Shown here in pieces: positions 43,274-52,486 of a stretch of 64,000 nt of DNA. The notes under the pieces were generated by a model that did no database searches, was not told the DNA's origin, and saw only the letters and a program-made list of their open reading frames with translations. Each line of letters starts with the position of its first letter. Position 1 is the first letter of the stretch. The stretch comes from Caballeronia arvi (GTDB lineage: Bacteria > Pseudomonadota > Gammaproteobacteria > Burkholderiales > Burkholderiaceae), in NCBI RefSeq assembly GCF_001544695.2, contig NZ_FCOM02000049.1:1-64000 (forward strand), in the 5' to 3' direction. The translations under genes were made by a program, and so were the position numbers.

Positions 43274-46110
43274 GTCAGGCTCTCCATCATCGCGTTGCTT
43301 TCTTCGATAGCGAACGCACGCGCGATCACTTCCGCCTGTCTCGCCACATGCACTGCGTGATAGCCCGGCGCAGTCGATGCCGAAGCGGCACGTCCCGCAT
43401 AAGTCAGACTCACGCGCGCGGGCAGCATGTCACGCAATTGCGGCTCGACGAAGCTCCACGCGCCCTGATTGCGCGCCTCTTCCTGACACCAGATCACCTC
43501 TTTCAGATTCGGATAGCGCGCGAGTTCAGCGGCCAGTTGCCGCGCTGGAAACGGATACAACTGTTCGATGCGAATAACCGGCGTATCGTCGATGTCATGT
43601 TTGCGGCGATAGTCGAGCAGCTCGTAATACACCTTCCCCGAAGTGACGATGACACGCTCGACATCCGCGCGACGCGACGCATCGACGTGCTCGTCCGGAA
43701 GAACTTCACGGAAAGCGCCGTGAGCAAGATCGTCGAGCGAATTCACGGCTTCCGCGTGCCTCAGCAGCGACTTGGGCGTCATCACGATGAGCGGACGGGC
43801 ATCGAAAGCAAGCACCTGCATGCGCAAGAGATGAAACAGTTGCGCGGGCGTCGTTGGCTGAACCACGCGCATGTTGTCCTGCGCGCTCAGTTGCAGATAT
43901 CGCTCCAGCCGTGCCGACGCATGCTCGGGGCCCGCGCCTTCCTGACCATGAGGCAGGAACAGGGTCAATGCACTGCGTTGTCCCCACTTCGCCGCGCCCG
44001 CCGCGATGAACTGATCGATGACGACCTGCGCGCCGTTCGCGAAATCGCCGAATTGCGCTTCCCACACGACGAGCGCATCGCGATTGACCGTCGAATAGCC
44101 ATATTCGAAGGCGAGCACCGCGGTTTCCGAAAGAATCGAGTTCGTCACCGTGAAGCGGCCCTGCGCTTCTCCGACATGATCGAGCGGAATGAAGACGCCA
44201 TCCGAACGCGCCGTCCGCTTCTGGTTATGCAGCATCGCATGCCGATGATTGAACGTACCTCTCGCGCTGTCCTGTCCGCTCAGCCGCACATCGACGCCCT
44301 CGCCCAGCAGCGACGCGAATGCAAGATGCTCCGCCATGCCCCAGTCGACCGGTCTCGCACCTGTGGACATATCGCGGCGCGCAGTCATCAGCTTGTTGAC
44401 GAGGGGATGAAGCTCATGACCTTCGGGCACGCTCGATATGCGCCGCGCCAGAACGTCGAGATGCTCGCGCGATGGGGCTTCGTAATGCGTGACGCCGCGT
44501 GCGCCGGACGCGCCCGCAAGCTCCTGCGTCTCGTCAGCGCGCGCCTGATCGAGCAGCCTGCGCCGCGCATCGACCAATGCCTCGGCTTGCTCCGCCGTCA
44601 AGACGCCTTCGCGAATCAGCCTGTGCGCGTACAGGGTCCGCACGCCGGGATGCGCGGCGATCGCGCGATACATCATCGGCTGCGTGATGGCGGGCGTGTC
44701 CTGTTCCTGATGCCCGTGCTTGCGAAAGCACACGAGATCGATCACGACGCTGCGTCCGAACGCCGTGCGATAGTCGAGCGCAAGGCGCACGGCCATTGCG
44801 ACTGCTTCGGGATCGTCGCCGTTGACGTGCAGCACCGGCGCCTCGATCAGCTTGACGATATCGGTCGCATAGAACGACGAGCGCGTGTCGCGAGGATCGG
44901 ACGTCGTGAAGCCGATCTGATTGTTCACGACGATATGCACCGTGCCGCCCGTGCCATGTCCGCGCGTGTAGGAAAGACTCAGGGTTTCCATCACGACGCC
45001 TTGCCCCGACATCGCCGCATCGCCATGGATTTCGACTGGCAGCACGTGCGTGGCGCCGTCGGACGGTAGCGCGTCCGCCTTTGCGCGCGCCATTCCCTGA
45101 ACGACCGGATTCACGACTTCGAGATGCGACGGATTGAACGCAAGCACGACTTCCACCGGTCCATCGGCGGTCTGCGTGACAGTGCTGAATCCCTTGTGAT
45201 ACTTGACATCGCCTTCGGGCAGATCGTCGGTGTCCTTGCCGTCGAATTCATCGAAGAGCGCATGCAACGGCTTGCCGGCGACGTTCACCAGCACGTTCAG
45301 CCGTCCGCGATGCGCCATGCCCATCACGACCGAGCGCACGTCTTTCGAAGCGCCGTAGCGCACGAGTTCGTCGAGCAGGACGATCAGCGATTCGCCGCCT
45401 TCGAGCGAGAAGCGCTTTTGCCCGACGAAGCGCGTGTGCAGATACTTTTCGAGCCCTTCGGCCGCTGTGAGGCGTTCGAGAAAGCGCTGCTTGTCCGCGA
45501 CCGGGAACGAGAGCTTCGCGCGCGTCGATTCGAGCCGCATCTGCCACCAGCGCCGCTCGCTCGCATCGGTGAGATGCATGAACTCCGCGCCCAGCGTGCC
45601 GGTATAGGTTTGTTCGAGCGCAGCGGCGATGTCTTCCAGCGTCGCGTCTTCATCGAAGAGATAGGTGTCGGCGGTGCTGAAGTGCGTCGCCATGTCCGCC
45701 GACGTCAGGCCATAGTACGCGGGCGTGAGTTCCGCTAGCGTACGCCGCGGCTGCCATTGCAACGGATCGAGATCGGCCTTGCGCGTGCCGATCGTGCGGA
45801 ACGCCGTCATGAGCGATTGCACGGCGACCTGCTTTCTCGCGAGCGCGAGACCGTCACCGGCGGGCATCGCAAAGTCATGCGGCCGTCGCGCAAGCTCGAT
45901 GAAGTTCGACACCACGGGCGCGTGCGGTTCGTCATCGCGATCGCTTCCGTCGATGGCGGGCGTTTCGCGCAATGCATCGAACCATGCGCGCCATTCATCC
46001 GTGACCGACGCCGGGTCGGTCAGATAAAGCTCGTATTGCTCTTCGACATACGGCGCATTGGCGCCGGACAGAAATGAGTTTCGACGTTTCTCGATCAGCA
46101 TGATGACCAT
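43270..46110 (-). CDS. sucA: 2-oxoglutarate dehydrogenase E1 component (SucA-like paralogue)
   Basis: 946 residues, full family length. ThDP-dependent decarboxylation of 2-oxoglutarate. Seen: N-terminal NSFLSGANAPYVEEQYELYL (E2-binding-type segment), GMAHRGRLNVLVNV, EIHGDAAMSGQGVVMETLSL (ThDP/Mg region), NNQIGFTTSDPRDTRSS, and the C-terminal PKSLLRHAEAVNSLDDLA. The E2 (sucB) and E3 (lpd) genes that normally follow are missing; an IlvB-like enzyme follows instead, with overlapping codons. This suggests E1 acting alone (succinate semialdehyde formation or carboligation) or sharing the main complex; both are inferences. Divergent from a GlxA-type regulator. Confidence 0.87.
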   Translation of the reverse strand: MVIMLIEKRRNSFLSGANAPYVEEQYELYLTDPASVTDEWRAWFDALRETPAIDGSDRDDEPHAPVVSNFIELARRPHDFAMPAGDGLALARKQVAVQSLMTAFRTIGTRKADLDPLQWQPRRTLAELTPAYYGLTSADMATHFSTADTYLFDEDATLEDIAAALEQTYTGTLGAEFMHLTDASERRWWQMRLESTRAKLSFPVADKQRFLERLTAAEGLEKYLHTRFVGQKRFSLEGGESLIVLLDELVRYGASKDVRSVVMGMAHRGRLNVLVNVAGKPLHALFDEFDGKDTDDLPEGDVKYHKGFSTVTQTADGPVEVVLAFNPSHLEVVNPVVQGMARAKADALPSDGATHVLPVEIHGDAAMSGQGVVMETLSLSYTRGHGTGGTVHIVVNNQIGFTTSDPRDTRSSFYATDIVKLIEAPVLHVNGDDPEAVAMAVRLALDYRTAFGRSVVIDLVCFRKHGHQEQDTPAITQPMMYRAIAAHPGVRTLYAHRLIREGVLTAEQAEALVDARRRLLDQARADETQELAGASGARGVTHYEAPSREHLDVLARRISSVPEGHELHPLVNKLMTARRDMSTGARPVDWGMAEHLAFASLLGEGVDVRLSGQDSARGTFNHRHAMLHNQKRTARSDGVFIPLDHVGEAQGRFTVTNSILSETAVLAFEYGYSTVNRDALVVWEAQFGDFANGAQVVIDQFIAAGAAKWGQRSALTLFLPHGQEGAGPEHASARLERYLQLSAQDNMRVVQPTTPAQLFHLLRMQVLAFDARPLIVMTPKSLLRHAEAVNSLDDLAHGAFREVLPDEHVDASRRADVERVIVTSGKVYYELLDYRRKHDIDDTPVIRIEQLYPFPARQLAAELARYPNLKEVIWCQEEARNQGAWSFVEPQLRDMLPARVSLTYAGRAASASTAPGYHAVHVARQAEVIARAFAIEESNAMMESLT

Positions 46111-46203
46111 CCTTCGTGTGCAGCGCGAGCCGAGTGCGCCCGCTTCATGAGATGAAGTCTAGACAGCCGGGGCGGCGTCGAAGGAGGCGATTGGCGCGTT
46201 GTC

Positions 46204-46231
46204 GGGCCACTCCGTGCCGAATTTGGGCCAC
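46204..46231. promoter_or_regulatory. GGGCCAC direct repeat with 21-bp period
   Basis: GGGCCAC occurs at 46204-46210 and 46225-46231, exactly two helix turns apart, in the 278-bp region between the E1 gene start (46110) and the GlxA-type gene start (46389). Direct repeats with helical phasing are the usual binding sites of AraC-type activators such as the one encoded next to it. GAAGG before 46389 is the ribosome site. Confidence 0.5.
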
Positions 46232-46388
46232 GCGGCACGTATGCGCTTCTCAAGGTCATCGAACGTGCGCGCGTTTGTTACATCGCGGTAAAAGTCATTT
46301 GCGGGCAAGGGCGTCTTACGCGCGCGCACGTTGGGATAGACTGGGCCATCGCTTGAAATTCACGCATTTACTTCACGAAGGTCACGGC

Positions 46389-47432
46389 ATGAAAGTCGCC
46401 CTTGTTCTGTTCGACGGTGTGCAGGCACTCGACGTTGCAGGCCCGCTCGATGTCTTCGCGGAAGCCAACACGCATCTGCCCGCGGACCAGCAATACGAAG
46501 TCTCGCTCGTCGGAAAAGAGGCCGGCGTCGTGACCGCTTCGAACGGCATGCAGATCATCGTGCCGGTGGGCTATCTCGACGCCCTCGCCACCGACACGCA
46601 ATACGATCTGCTTCTGGTAGCGGGCGGACCGCAGTTGCCCGACTGGAAACCGCCCGTCGAATTTCTCGCGTGGCTGCGCAAACAGGCTCACGGCGCCGCG
46701 CGCTTCGGCTCCGTCTGCAATGGCGCGTTCGTGCTCGGCCATGCCGGCCTGCTCGATGGCCAGCAGGTCACGACGCACTGGTCGGATGCAGGACGTCTCG
46801 CGAAGACATTTCCGCGCGCCTCCGTGCAGCCCGACAAGATCTTCATGCGCGACGGACGCCTCTTCACTTCCGCCGGCGTATCGGCGGGCATCGATCTGTG
46901 TCTGACGCTCGTCGCCGAGGACTTTGGACATGAACACGCGGTGCGCGTGGCGAAACGCCTCGTCGTCTACATTCAGCGCGAAGGCGGGCAATCGCAGTAC
47001 AGCCCCTACATTGCAACGACGAAGGAAGATGCGCCGATCATCGGCAAGGTGCATCGGTATGTGACCGAGCATATCGGCGATGCGCTGTCCATCGAGCAAC
47101 TCGCGAATGCTGTTTCCGTGAGCCGCCGGACCTTTTCGCGGCTCTTCGCGAGGCATGCGAAGGTCACGCCATCGGCATATGTCGAACAGGTTCGCGTCGA
47201 TACCGCGAGGACGCTGCTCGAGACGAGCGATGCGCCGCTCAAGACCGTCGCGTTCAAATGCGGCTTTCATAGCGCGACACATATGCGCATGATCTTTTCG
47301 CGGCGGCTCAACGTCACGCCGAAGCAATATCGCGAGCGGTTCCGCGGCAATGTAGACCTCGAAACCGCGCATCAGGCAAGCGTGCATGTCATCGAGCGTG
47401 TGATGCAGGAGGAACTGGCGGAGGCCGCGTGA
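46389..47432 (+). CDS. GlxA-family regulator (DJ-1/PfpI domain plus AraC HTH)
   Basis: 347 residues. The N-terminal half (1-~190) is a DJ-1/PfpI amidotransferase-like domain: MKVALVLFDGVQALDVAGPL, LLVAGGPQLPDW and FGSVCNGAFVLGHAGLLDG with Cys at the nucleophile elbow. The C-terminal half (~235-330) has the double HTH of AraC proteins: LSIEQLANAVSVSRRTFSRL and TVAFKCGFHSATHMRMIFSR followed by NVTPKQYRERF. Such proteins activate catabolic genes, often for quaternary amines or amino acid derivatives. Most probable target is the divergent sucA-ilvB-arsR operon. The longer frame from 46116 is excluded because ATG 46389 gives the full domain. Confidence 0.9.
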   Translation: MKVALVLFDGVQALDVAGPLDVFAEANTHLPADQQYEVSLVGKEAGVVTASNGMQIIVPVGYLDALATDTQYDLLLVAGGPQLPDWKPPVEFLAWLRKQAHGAARFGSVCNGAFVLGHAGLLDGQQVTTHWSDAGRLAKTFPRASVQPDKIFMRDGRLFTSAGVSAGIDLCLTLVAEDFGHEHAVRVAKRLVVYIQREGGQSQYSPYIATTKEDAPIIGKVHRYVTEHIGDALSIEQLANAVSVSRRTFSRLFARHAKVTPSAYVEQVRVDTARTLLETSDAPLKTVAFKCGFHSATHMRMIFSRRLNVTPKQYRERFRGNVDLETAHQASVHVIERVMQEELAEAA

Positions 47433-47959
47433 GCGACGCGTTACCGGATATCGTCGCGCCTGGCTTGTCGGCCGTGTTCTGCGGAATCAATCCCGGCATG
47501 CTCGCCGCGGCAACGGGCCATCATTTCGCGGGCCGCGGCAATCGCTTCTGGCGCGTCGTTCATCTCGCCGGCTTCACGCCAGTACAACTCCTTCCCGAAG
47601 ACGATCGCACATTCCTTCGATACGGCTATGGCCTCACGACGGCCGTCGCGCGCCCGACCGCACGCGCGGAGATGTTGTCGCGCGTCGAGATCGTCGCGGC
47701 GGCATCCGCGTTCGAAGCCAAGATCGCAAGCCTCGCGCCGCGTTATATCGCGTTTCTCGGCAAGATGGCGCTATCCGCCATCACCGGCAAGCGGGATATC
47801 GAATGGGGAGCGCAAGCCGGGACTTTCGGCGGCGCGCGCGCATGGGTATTGCCGAATCCGAGCGGCTTGAACCGTTCCTTCAGCCTCGATGAACTGGTGA
47901 TCGCGTATCGCGAGCTTCATGCGGCGGCTGCGTCCGCAATGCCCGTCGAAGCACCGTGA
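47429..47959 (+). CDS. mug: G/U mismatch-specific DNA glycosylase Mug
   Basis: 176 residues. Removes uracil or ethenocytosine opposite guanine. Seen: LSAVFCGINPGMLAAATGHHFAGRGNRFWR, which I break here as CGINPG (catalytic Asn motif) and RGNRFW, and the C-terminal VLPNPSGLNRSF (intercalating loop). The GTG start overlaps the stop of the GlxA-type gene (GTGA), so the two are coupled. Its 3' end overlaps the convergent LysR gene by 43 bp. Confidence 0.92.
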   Translation: MSDALPDIVAPGLSAVFCGINPGMLAAATGHHFAGRGNRFWRVVHLAGFTPVQLLPEDDRTFLRYGYGLTTAVARPTARAEMLSRVEIVAAASAFEAKIASLAPRYIAFLGKMALSAITGKRDIEWGAQAGTFGGARAWVLPNPSGLNRSFSLDELVIAYRELHAAAASAMPVEAP

Positions 47960-48885
47960 GTCTTGCGCCCGCGGAGGCCATCGGCGCATCGCAGATGGGT
48001 ATTCATGCGCAATGTCTCCGTCGCGAATTCCAGAAACGCGCGAATCTTGCCGCTCGCACCGCGGCGCTCCACATGCAACAGGCTCACCGGCACCGCCTCG
48101 GGCTCGAATGCCGCGAGAATGGGCCGAAGCCTGCGGCCGAGCACTTCGGGAATCGCCTGATACGAAAGCAACTGTGTGATGCCGACGCCATCGCGAGCCG
48201 CCGCGATGGCAGCAGGCGCGAGATCGACGATCATGCGCGGCTGAAGCCGCACGGGCAACCTCACGCCCTGCGCGGCGAACACCCATTCCAGCGGATTCGA
48301 CACGCCCGTGAAGGACACGCAGTCGTGCCGCGTCAGCTCCCTCGGATGATCCGGCTCTCCGTGTGCCTCGAGATAGGCCGGCGAAGCATAGGTTTTGCGC
48401 CGCACATGCCCCAGCGGAACCGCGAATGTCGTCGAATCCCCGAGATGACCGATGCGTATGGCGATATCCACGCCTTCATCGAGCAATCGCGTGGTGCGAT
48501 CGGCATACACCACCTGAATGCTGATGTCCGGATAGCGCAGCGCGAACGCGTTGATGAGCGGCGCGACGAATCGCTGGCCGAACAACACCGGCGCTGAAAT
48601 CGTCAGCGTTCCCACCGGTTTCGCGTGATACGTGCCGATGTTCGCTTCCGCTTCGGCAATGGCATCGAGCACTTGCCGGCACGTGTCGAGATAGGCGATG
48701 CCGGCATCCGTGGGACGCACAGAACGCGTCGTGCGTGCGAGCAGTTGTGCGCCCGTGCGCGCTTCGAGCGAGTTGAGCGCCCTCGACACCGCAGCCGTCG
48801 ATAAGCCGAGCTTGTCCGACGCGCTGGTGAAGCCACCGCTGTCGACGATGGCCACGAAGACTTCCATCTCACGCAATCTGTCCAT
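47917..48885 (-). CDS. LysR-family transcriptional regulator
   Basis: 322 residues. Starts MDRLREMEVFVAIVDSGGFT with HTH SASDKLGLSTAAVSRALNSL and a standard effector domain (GTLTISAPVLFGQRFVAPLI, VDIAIRIGHL). This belongs to the group often regulating oxidoreductase or efflux genes. The frame upstream of 48885 lacks a plausible N-terminus. Divergent from the ABM-efflux operon at 49141-54021, its likely target. The last part of the gene overlaps the convergent mug gene, tolerated at the C-terminal tail of both. Confidence 0.9.
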   Translation of the reverse strand: MDRLREMEVFVAIVDSGGFTSASDKLGLSTAAVSRALNSLEARTGAQLLARTTRSVRPTDAGIAYLDTCRQVLDAIAEAEANIGTYHAKPVGTLTISAPVLFGQRFVAPLINAFALRYPDISIQVVYADRTTRLLDEGVDIAIRIGHLGDSTTFAVPLGHVRRKTYASPAYLEAHGEPDHPRELTRHDCVSFTGVSNPLEWVFAAQGVRLPVRLQPRMIVDLAPAAIAAARDGVGITQLLSYQAIPEVLGRRLRPILAAFEPEAVPVSLLHVERRGASGKIRAFLEFATETLRMNTHLRCADGLRGRKTHGASTGIADAAAA

Positions 48886-48972
48886 TCTCAATCCCGAAGC
48901 ACAAGCTGTTTGCCCGGCGATTGTAGTCAGAGCGATGGCGCGTGAATCGCAACGGCCTGAATCCGACACAAA

Positions 48973-49027
48973 TTGGCCAGGCTCGAACGGGACGTCTGCA
49001 CTGGCCCATACAGCGCATTGATTGGCC
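48973..49027. promoter_or_regulatory. Three YTGGCC repeats in the LysR / efflux-operon divergent region
   Basis: TTGGCC at 48973, CTGGCC at 49001 and TTGGCC at 49022 are spaced 28 and 21 bp. They lie between the LysR start (48885) and the ABM gene start (49141). They may be the LysR-binding half-sites; no perfect T-N11-A dyad was picked out. Confidence 0.35.
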
Positions 49028-49140
49028 CGAATCGCCTGTCCGTCAACCTTCAACAAAGCCATGCCGTCTCCGACAATGAATCAACGGCGACGCGTGGCAA
49101 TCACACGCACGCGCGCTCCAACTCTATAAGCGAGCCTGTC

Positions 49141-49815
49141 ATGTTCTCTGCGATGCTTGAAGTCAATCCGATTGCCGATCAGTTCGATGCCTATCTCGGC
49201 ATGGCGAAAATGCTGCGGCCCGAACTCGAAAAGATCGATGGTTTCATCGATAACACACGATACGCAAGCCTCACGCGCGAAGGCTGGCTGCTCTCGCTCT
49301 CGACCTGGCGCGATGAAAAGTCCCTCGTTCGATGGCGCACGACGACCAAGCATCACAAGATACAGCAGGCGGCGCGCGATCGCGTGTTCGCCGATTATCG
49401 TCTGCGCATCGGGCAGATCGTGACGGATACGCGCGTGCCCGATGGACATGCGCTCATCGAACAACGCCTCGACGTAACCGAAACAGGCGCGGGCAAGGCG
49501 GTGACGCTGCTCGATGCTACACGCGCGCCCGAATGGGTCAGGCAAGCCGGCCCGCAAAGCATCGCGAGATCGCTGGGGCTCGATATGGAAGCGCCCGGCC
49601 TCGTGACATGGGATGCCTTCGATGCGCTGCTCGCGCCGGGCGAAGCTATCGTCGTCGCGACGTGGCGCGATCAGGCCGCGGCCGACGCGTTCGAACGCGA
49701 TATCGCGCGGCCGGATGACGTGCGCCTGCGTCACATCCGCGTGATTCGCGAATACGGCATGTTCGACCGCCGCGAAGCGCCGCAGTACTTCGAAGAAGCG
49801 AAGCGCGCGGTGTAA
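49141..49815 (+). CDS. Tandem ABM-fold (antibiotic biosynthesis monooxygenase-like) protein
   Basis: 224 residues. The N-terminal half (1-~95) shows the ABM fold: MFSAMLEVNPIADQFDAYLG, IDGFIDNTRYAS, LSLSTWRDEKSLVRWR with the conserved Trp, and KHHKIQQAARDRVFADYRLR. The second half (105-224) repeats it more loosely, with VVATWRDQAAADAFERDI. ABM proteins include cofactor-free quinol oxygenases and quinone monooxygenases. The first gene of an operon with an MFS-HlyD-NodT efflux system, with 2 bp before the MFS gene. The likely theme is handling of a quinone or aromatic toxin, an inference. Confidence 0.8.
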   Translation: MFSAMLEVNPIADQFDAYLGMAKMLRPELEKIDGFIDNTRYASLTREGWLLSLSTWRDEKSLVRWRTTTKHHKIQQAARDRVFADYRLRIGQIVTDTRVPDGHALIEQRLDVTETGAGKAVTLLDATRAPEWVRQAGPQSIARSLGLDMEAPGLVTWDAFDALLAPGEAIVVATWRDQAAADAFERDIARPDDVRLRHIRVIREYGMFDRREAPQYFEEAKRAV

Positions 49816-49817
49816 CG

Positions 49818-51389
49818 ATGAGCACCGCCGAACCATTGACCAACGACACGCAGGCGCCATCGGCGTCTCGCGTCCATCATCCCGCGTTGCCGCTTCGTCT
49901 CGCGATCGGCCTGGCCGGGATGCTGCTCGCATCGTTGCTGGCCATATTGAACGAACAGGTCACCGCATTTGCGATGACCGACATTCAAGGCGCGCTTTCG
50001 ATCGGACATGACGACGGAACCTGGCTCACCACCTTGTTCGAAGCGGCCAACGTCGCGACGATGGTCTTCGCGCCGTGGTTCGGCATCACGTTCACGCTCA
50101 AGCGGTTCACGATCGGCGCCGTGCTCGCCACGATGCTCTTCGGGCTTCTTTGCCCGCTGGCGCCGAATCTTTCGGCGCTTTATGTGTTGCGCGTATTGCA
50201 GGGCATGGCGGGCGGCTGTCTGCCGCCGATGCTCATCATCGTGGCATTGCGTTACCTTCCGCCGAAAATCAAGCTCTACGGGCTCGCCGGCTATGCGATG
50301 ACCGCGACCTTCGGCCCCGCGCTCGGCACGCCGCTCGCCGCGTTATGGACCGAGTACGTCAGCTGGAAGCTGGCTTTCTGGCAGATCGTGCCGCTCGGCA
50401 TCGTGTGTTGCGTGGCAATTCAACGCGGGCTTCCCGACGATCCGCTCAAGCTCGAACGTTTTCGATCGTTCGACTGGACGGGCTTTCTCTCCGGCTGCCC
50501 CGCCATCGCGATGCTCGTGACCGGCCTTCTGCAAGGCGACCGGCTCGACTGGCTGAACTCGGATTTCATCTGCGTGATGCTGATCGGCGGATCGGCGCTG
50601 CTGGCGGTGTTCTTCGTCAACGAATGGTTTCATCCGCTGCCCTTCTTCAAGCTGCAACTCTTGTCGAGGCGAAACTTCTCGCATGGACTGACGACGCTCG
50701 CGGGCGCCGTGATCCTGCTCGTCGGCGTCGCTGCGATACCCGGCCAGCATCTCGCGCGAATCCATGCGTACCGGCCACTGCAAACCGCGCCGCTCTCGCT
50801 GCTGGTCGCGCTGCCGCTGCTCGTCGCGCTTCCGCTGACGGCCGCGCTGCTGAACCTGAAGCGCGTCGATTCCCGCTGGGTCATGGCGACGGGACTGTGC
50901 CTCATGATCGCGACCTGCGCGATGGGCAGCTTCATGACGTCCGAGTGGATCCGCGACGACTTCTACCTGCTGCAATGCCTGCAGATCGCCGCGCAGCCGA
51001 TGCTGATTCTCGCGATCCTGATGGGCGTCACCACCGGCCTGCCGCCGACCGAAGGCCCGTTCGCCTCCGCGATGTTCAACTCGGTCAAGACCTTCAGCGC
51101 CGCCGTGGCGACCGCGCTCATCGAAGGGATCGGCACGCATCGCGAACGCTTTCATTCGAACGTGCTCGTGGATCAGCTCGGCAACCGGACGTTCATCGCG
51201 CATCAGGGCATGGATACGGCGCAACTCGCGCAGCTCGCGCATCGCGTTCACGAACAGGCGCTGGTGATGATGTCCGCTGATCTCTATCGCGTGATGGCGT
51301 GCGTGGCCGTCGCGCTTCTGCTTCTCGTTCCGGTGCTGCCCGTGCGTATCTATCCGCCGTGGACCGCTACACCGCCTTCCTCGAAATAA
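49818..51389 (+). CDS. MFS efflux transporter, DHA2 (EmrB/QacA) type
   Basis: 523 residues, about 14 helices. Motifs: AILNEQVTAFAMTDIQGALS in helix 1, DDGTWLTTLFEAANVATMVF, RVLQGMAGGCLPPMLIIVAL and TATFGPALGTPLAALWTEYV (antiporter motif C). It exports a toxic compound with the HlyD adaptor and NodT channel that follow. Helix 1 lacks the LDxTIVNVALP wording of classical EmrB but keeps its layout. Starts 2 bp after the ABM gene. Confidence 0.9.
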   Translation: MSTAEPLTNDTQAPSASRVHHPALPLRLAIGLAGMLLASLLAILNEQVTAFAMTDIQGALSIGHDDGTWLTTLFEAANVATMVFAPWFGITFTLKRFTIGAVLATMLFGLLCPLAPNLSALYVLRVLQGMAGGCLPPMLIIVALRYLPPKIKLYGLAGYAMTATFGPALGTPLAALWTEYVSWKLAFWQIVPLGIVCCVAIQRGLPDDPLKLERFRSFDWTGFLSGCPAIAMLVTGLLQGDRLDWLNSDFICVMLIGGSALLAVFFVNEWFHPLPFFKLQLLSRRNFSHGLTTLAGAVILLVGVAAIPGQHLARIHAYRPLQTAPLSLLVALPLLVALPLTAALLNLKRVDSRWVMATGLCLMIATCAMGSFMTSEWIRDDFYLLQCLQIAAQPMLILAILMGVTTGLPPTEGPFASAMFNSVKTFSAAVATALIEGIGTHRERFHSNVLVDQLGNRTFIAHQGMDTAQLAQLAHRVHEQALVMMSADLYRVMACVAVALLLLVPVLPVRIYPPWTATPPSSK

Positions 51390-51409
51390 CCGCATCAAGG
51401 ACGCTTCTC

Positions 51410-52486
51410 ATGTCATCCCTCATCCGTTTCCGTTCCAGGCTCATTCGCATCGCGGTGCCGGTGGCCGCGGTCGCGGTCGCCGCGTGGGCGAGCGTCCGGC
51501 TTCTCTCCGATCCGACCACCGAAATCACGAACGACGCCTACGTGCAAGCCGATTTCACGCTCGTCGCACCGCGCATCGCGGGCCAGATTGCCGATGTGCT
51601 CGTCGACGACAATCAGTCGGTCAAGGCCGGGCAACTGCTCGCGCGCATCGATGACCGCGACTTCCGCGCCGCCTTGATGAGCGCGCAAGCCGACGTGACG
51701 GCGGCGAGCGCAGCCGTCGCAAACTTCGATGCCGAAATCGCGCGGCATCCGTCGCTCGTCGACCAGGCCCGCGCCACGCTGCGTTCCGACGATGCCGCGA
51801 TCGGCTTCGCGCGTGCGAATGCATCGCGCTATCAGAGTCTTTCGGAGACGGGCGCGGGCACCGCGCAGGAGCAGCAGCGCGCATCCAGCACGCTCGAACA
51901 GCAGCTCGCGCAACAGGCCCACGACCGCGCCGTATTCATCGCGACGCAGCAGAATCTCGACGTGTTGCGCACGCAGCGCGACAAGGCGGCGGGCGCGCTG
52001 GCGCGAGCCGTTGCGGCGCTGGAGCAGGCGAAGCTGAACCTGTCGTACACGGAGATTCATGCGCCCGTCGACGGCAAAGTGGGACGGCGTTCGGCCCGCG
52101 TCGGCGCGTTCGTGACGCCCGGCGCGCCGGTGCTCGCCATCGTCCCGCTGACGGACGCATATGTGGTCGCGAACTTTCAGGAGAACCAGATCACGAAGAT
52201 GCGCCCCGGCGAAAGCGTGCGCATCAAGGTCGACAGCTTGCCAGGCGTCGTCATCAAAGGCCGTGTCGATAGTCTCGCGCCCGCCACCGGCGTAAGCTTC
52301 GCGCCCATCGCGCCCGACAACGCAACGGGCAACTTCACGAAGATCGTGCAGCGCGTGCCGGTAAAGATCACGATCGATCGCGGGCAGGAAGCGGCATCGG
52401 CGCTGAGCGTAGGACTGTCCGCCGAAGCCGAAGTGATGCTCGGCCGGCGCGGCGAGACGCTTGCTCAGGGAGCCGACGCGAAATGA
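51410..52486 (+). CDS. HlyD-family periplasmic adaptor (EmrA-like)
   Basis: 358 residues. One N-terminal helix (RIAVPVAAVAVAAWASVRLL), then the lipoyl half-motif NDAYVQADFTLVAPRIAGQI and VDDNQSVKAGQLLARIDDRD. A long coiled coil follows (ADVTAASAAVANFDAEIARH to AVAALEQAKLNLSY), then the second lipoyl half and beta-barrel (HAPVDGKVGRRSARVGAFVT). Links the MFS pump to the outer-membrane channel. ATG 51410 has CAAGGA upstream. Confidence 0.93.
   Translation: MSSLIRFRSRLIRIAVPVAAVAVAAWASVRLLSDPTTEITNDAYVQADFTLVAPRIAGQIADVLVDDNQSVKAGQLLARIDDRDFRAALMSAQADVTAASAAVANFDAEIARHPSLVDQARATLRSDDAAIGFARANASRYQSLSETGAGTAQEQQRASSTLEQQLAQQAHDRAVFIATQQNLDVLRTQRDKAAGALARAVAALEQAKLNLSYTEIHAPVDGKVGRRSARVGAFVTPGAPVLAIVPLTDAYVVANFQENQITKMRPGESVRIKVDSLPGVVIKGRVDSLAPATGVSFAPIAPDNATGNFTKIVQRVPVKITIDRGQEAASALSVGLSAEAEVMLGRRGETLAQGADAK

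Noticed and set aside
43267..45069. Plus-strand ORF of 600 codons opposite the E1 gene
   Set aside because: Antisense frame to the E1 gene, typical Arg/His-rich shadow composition.
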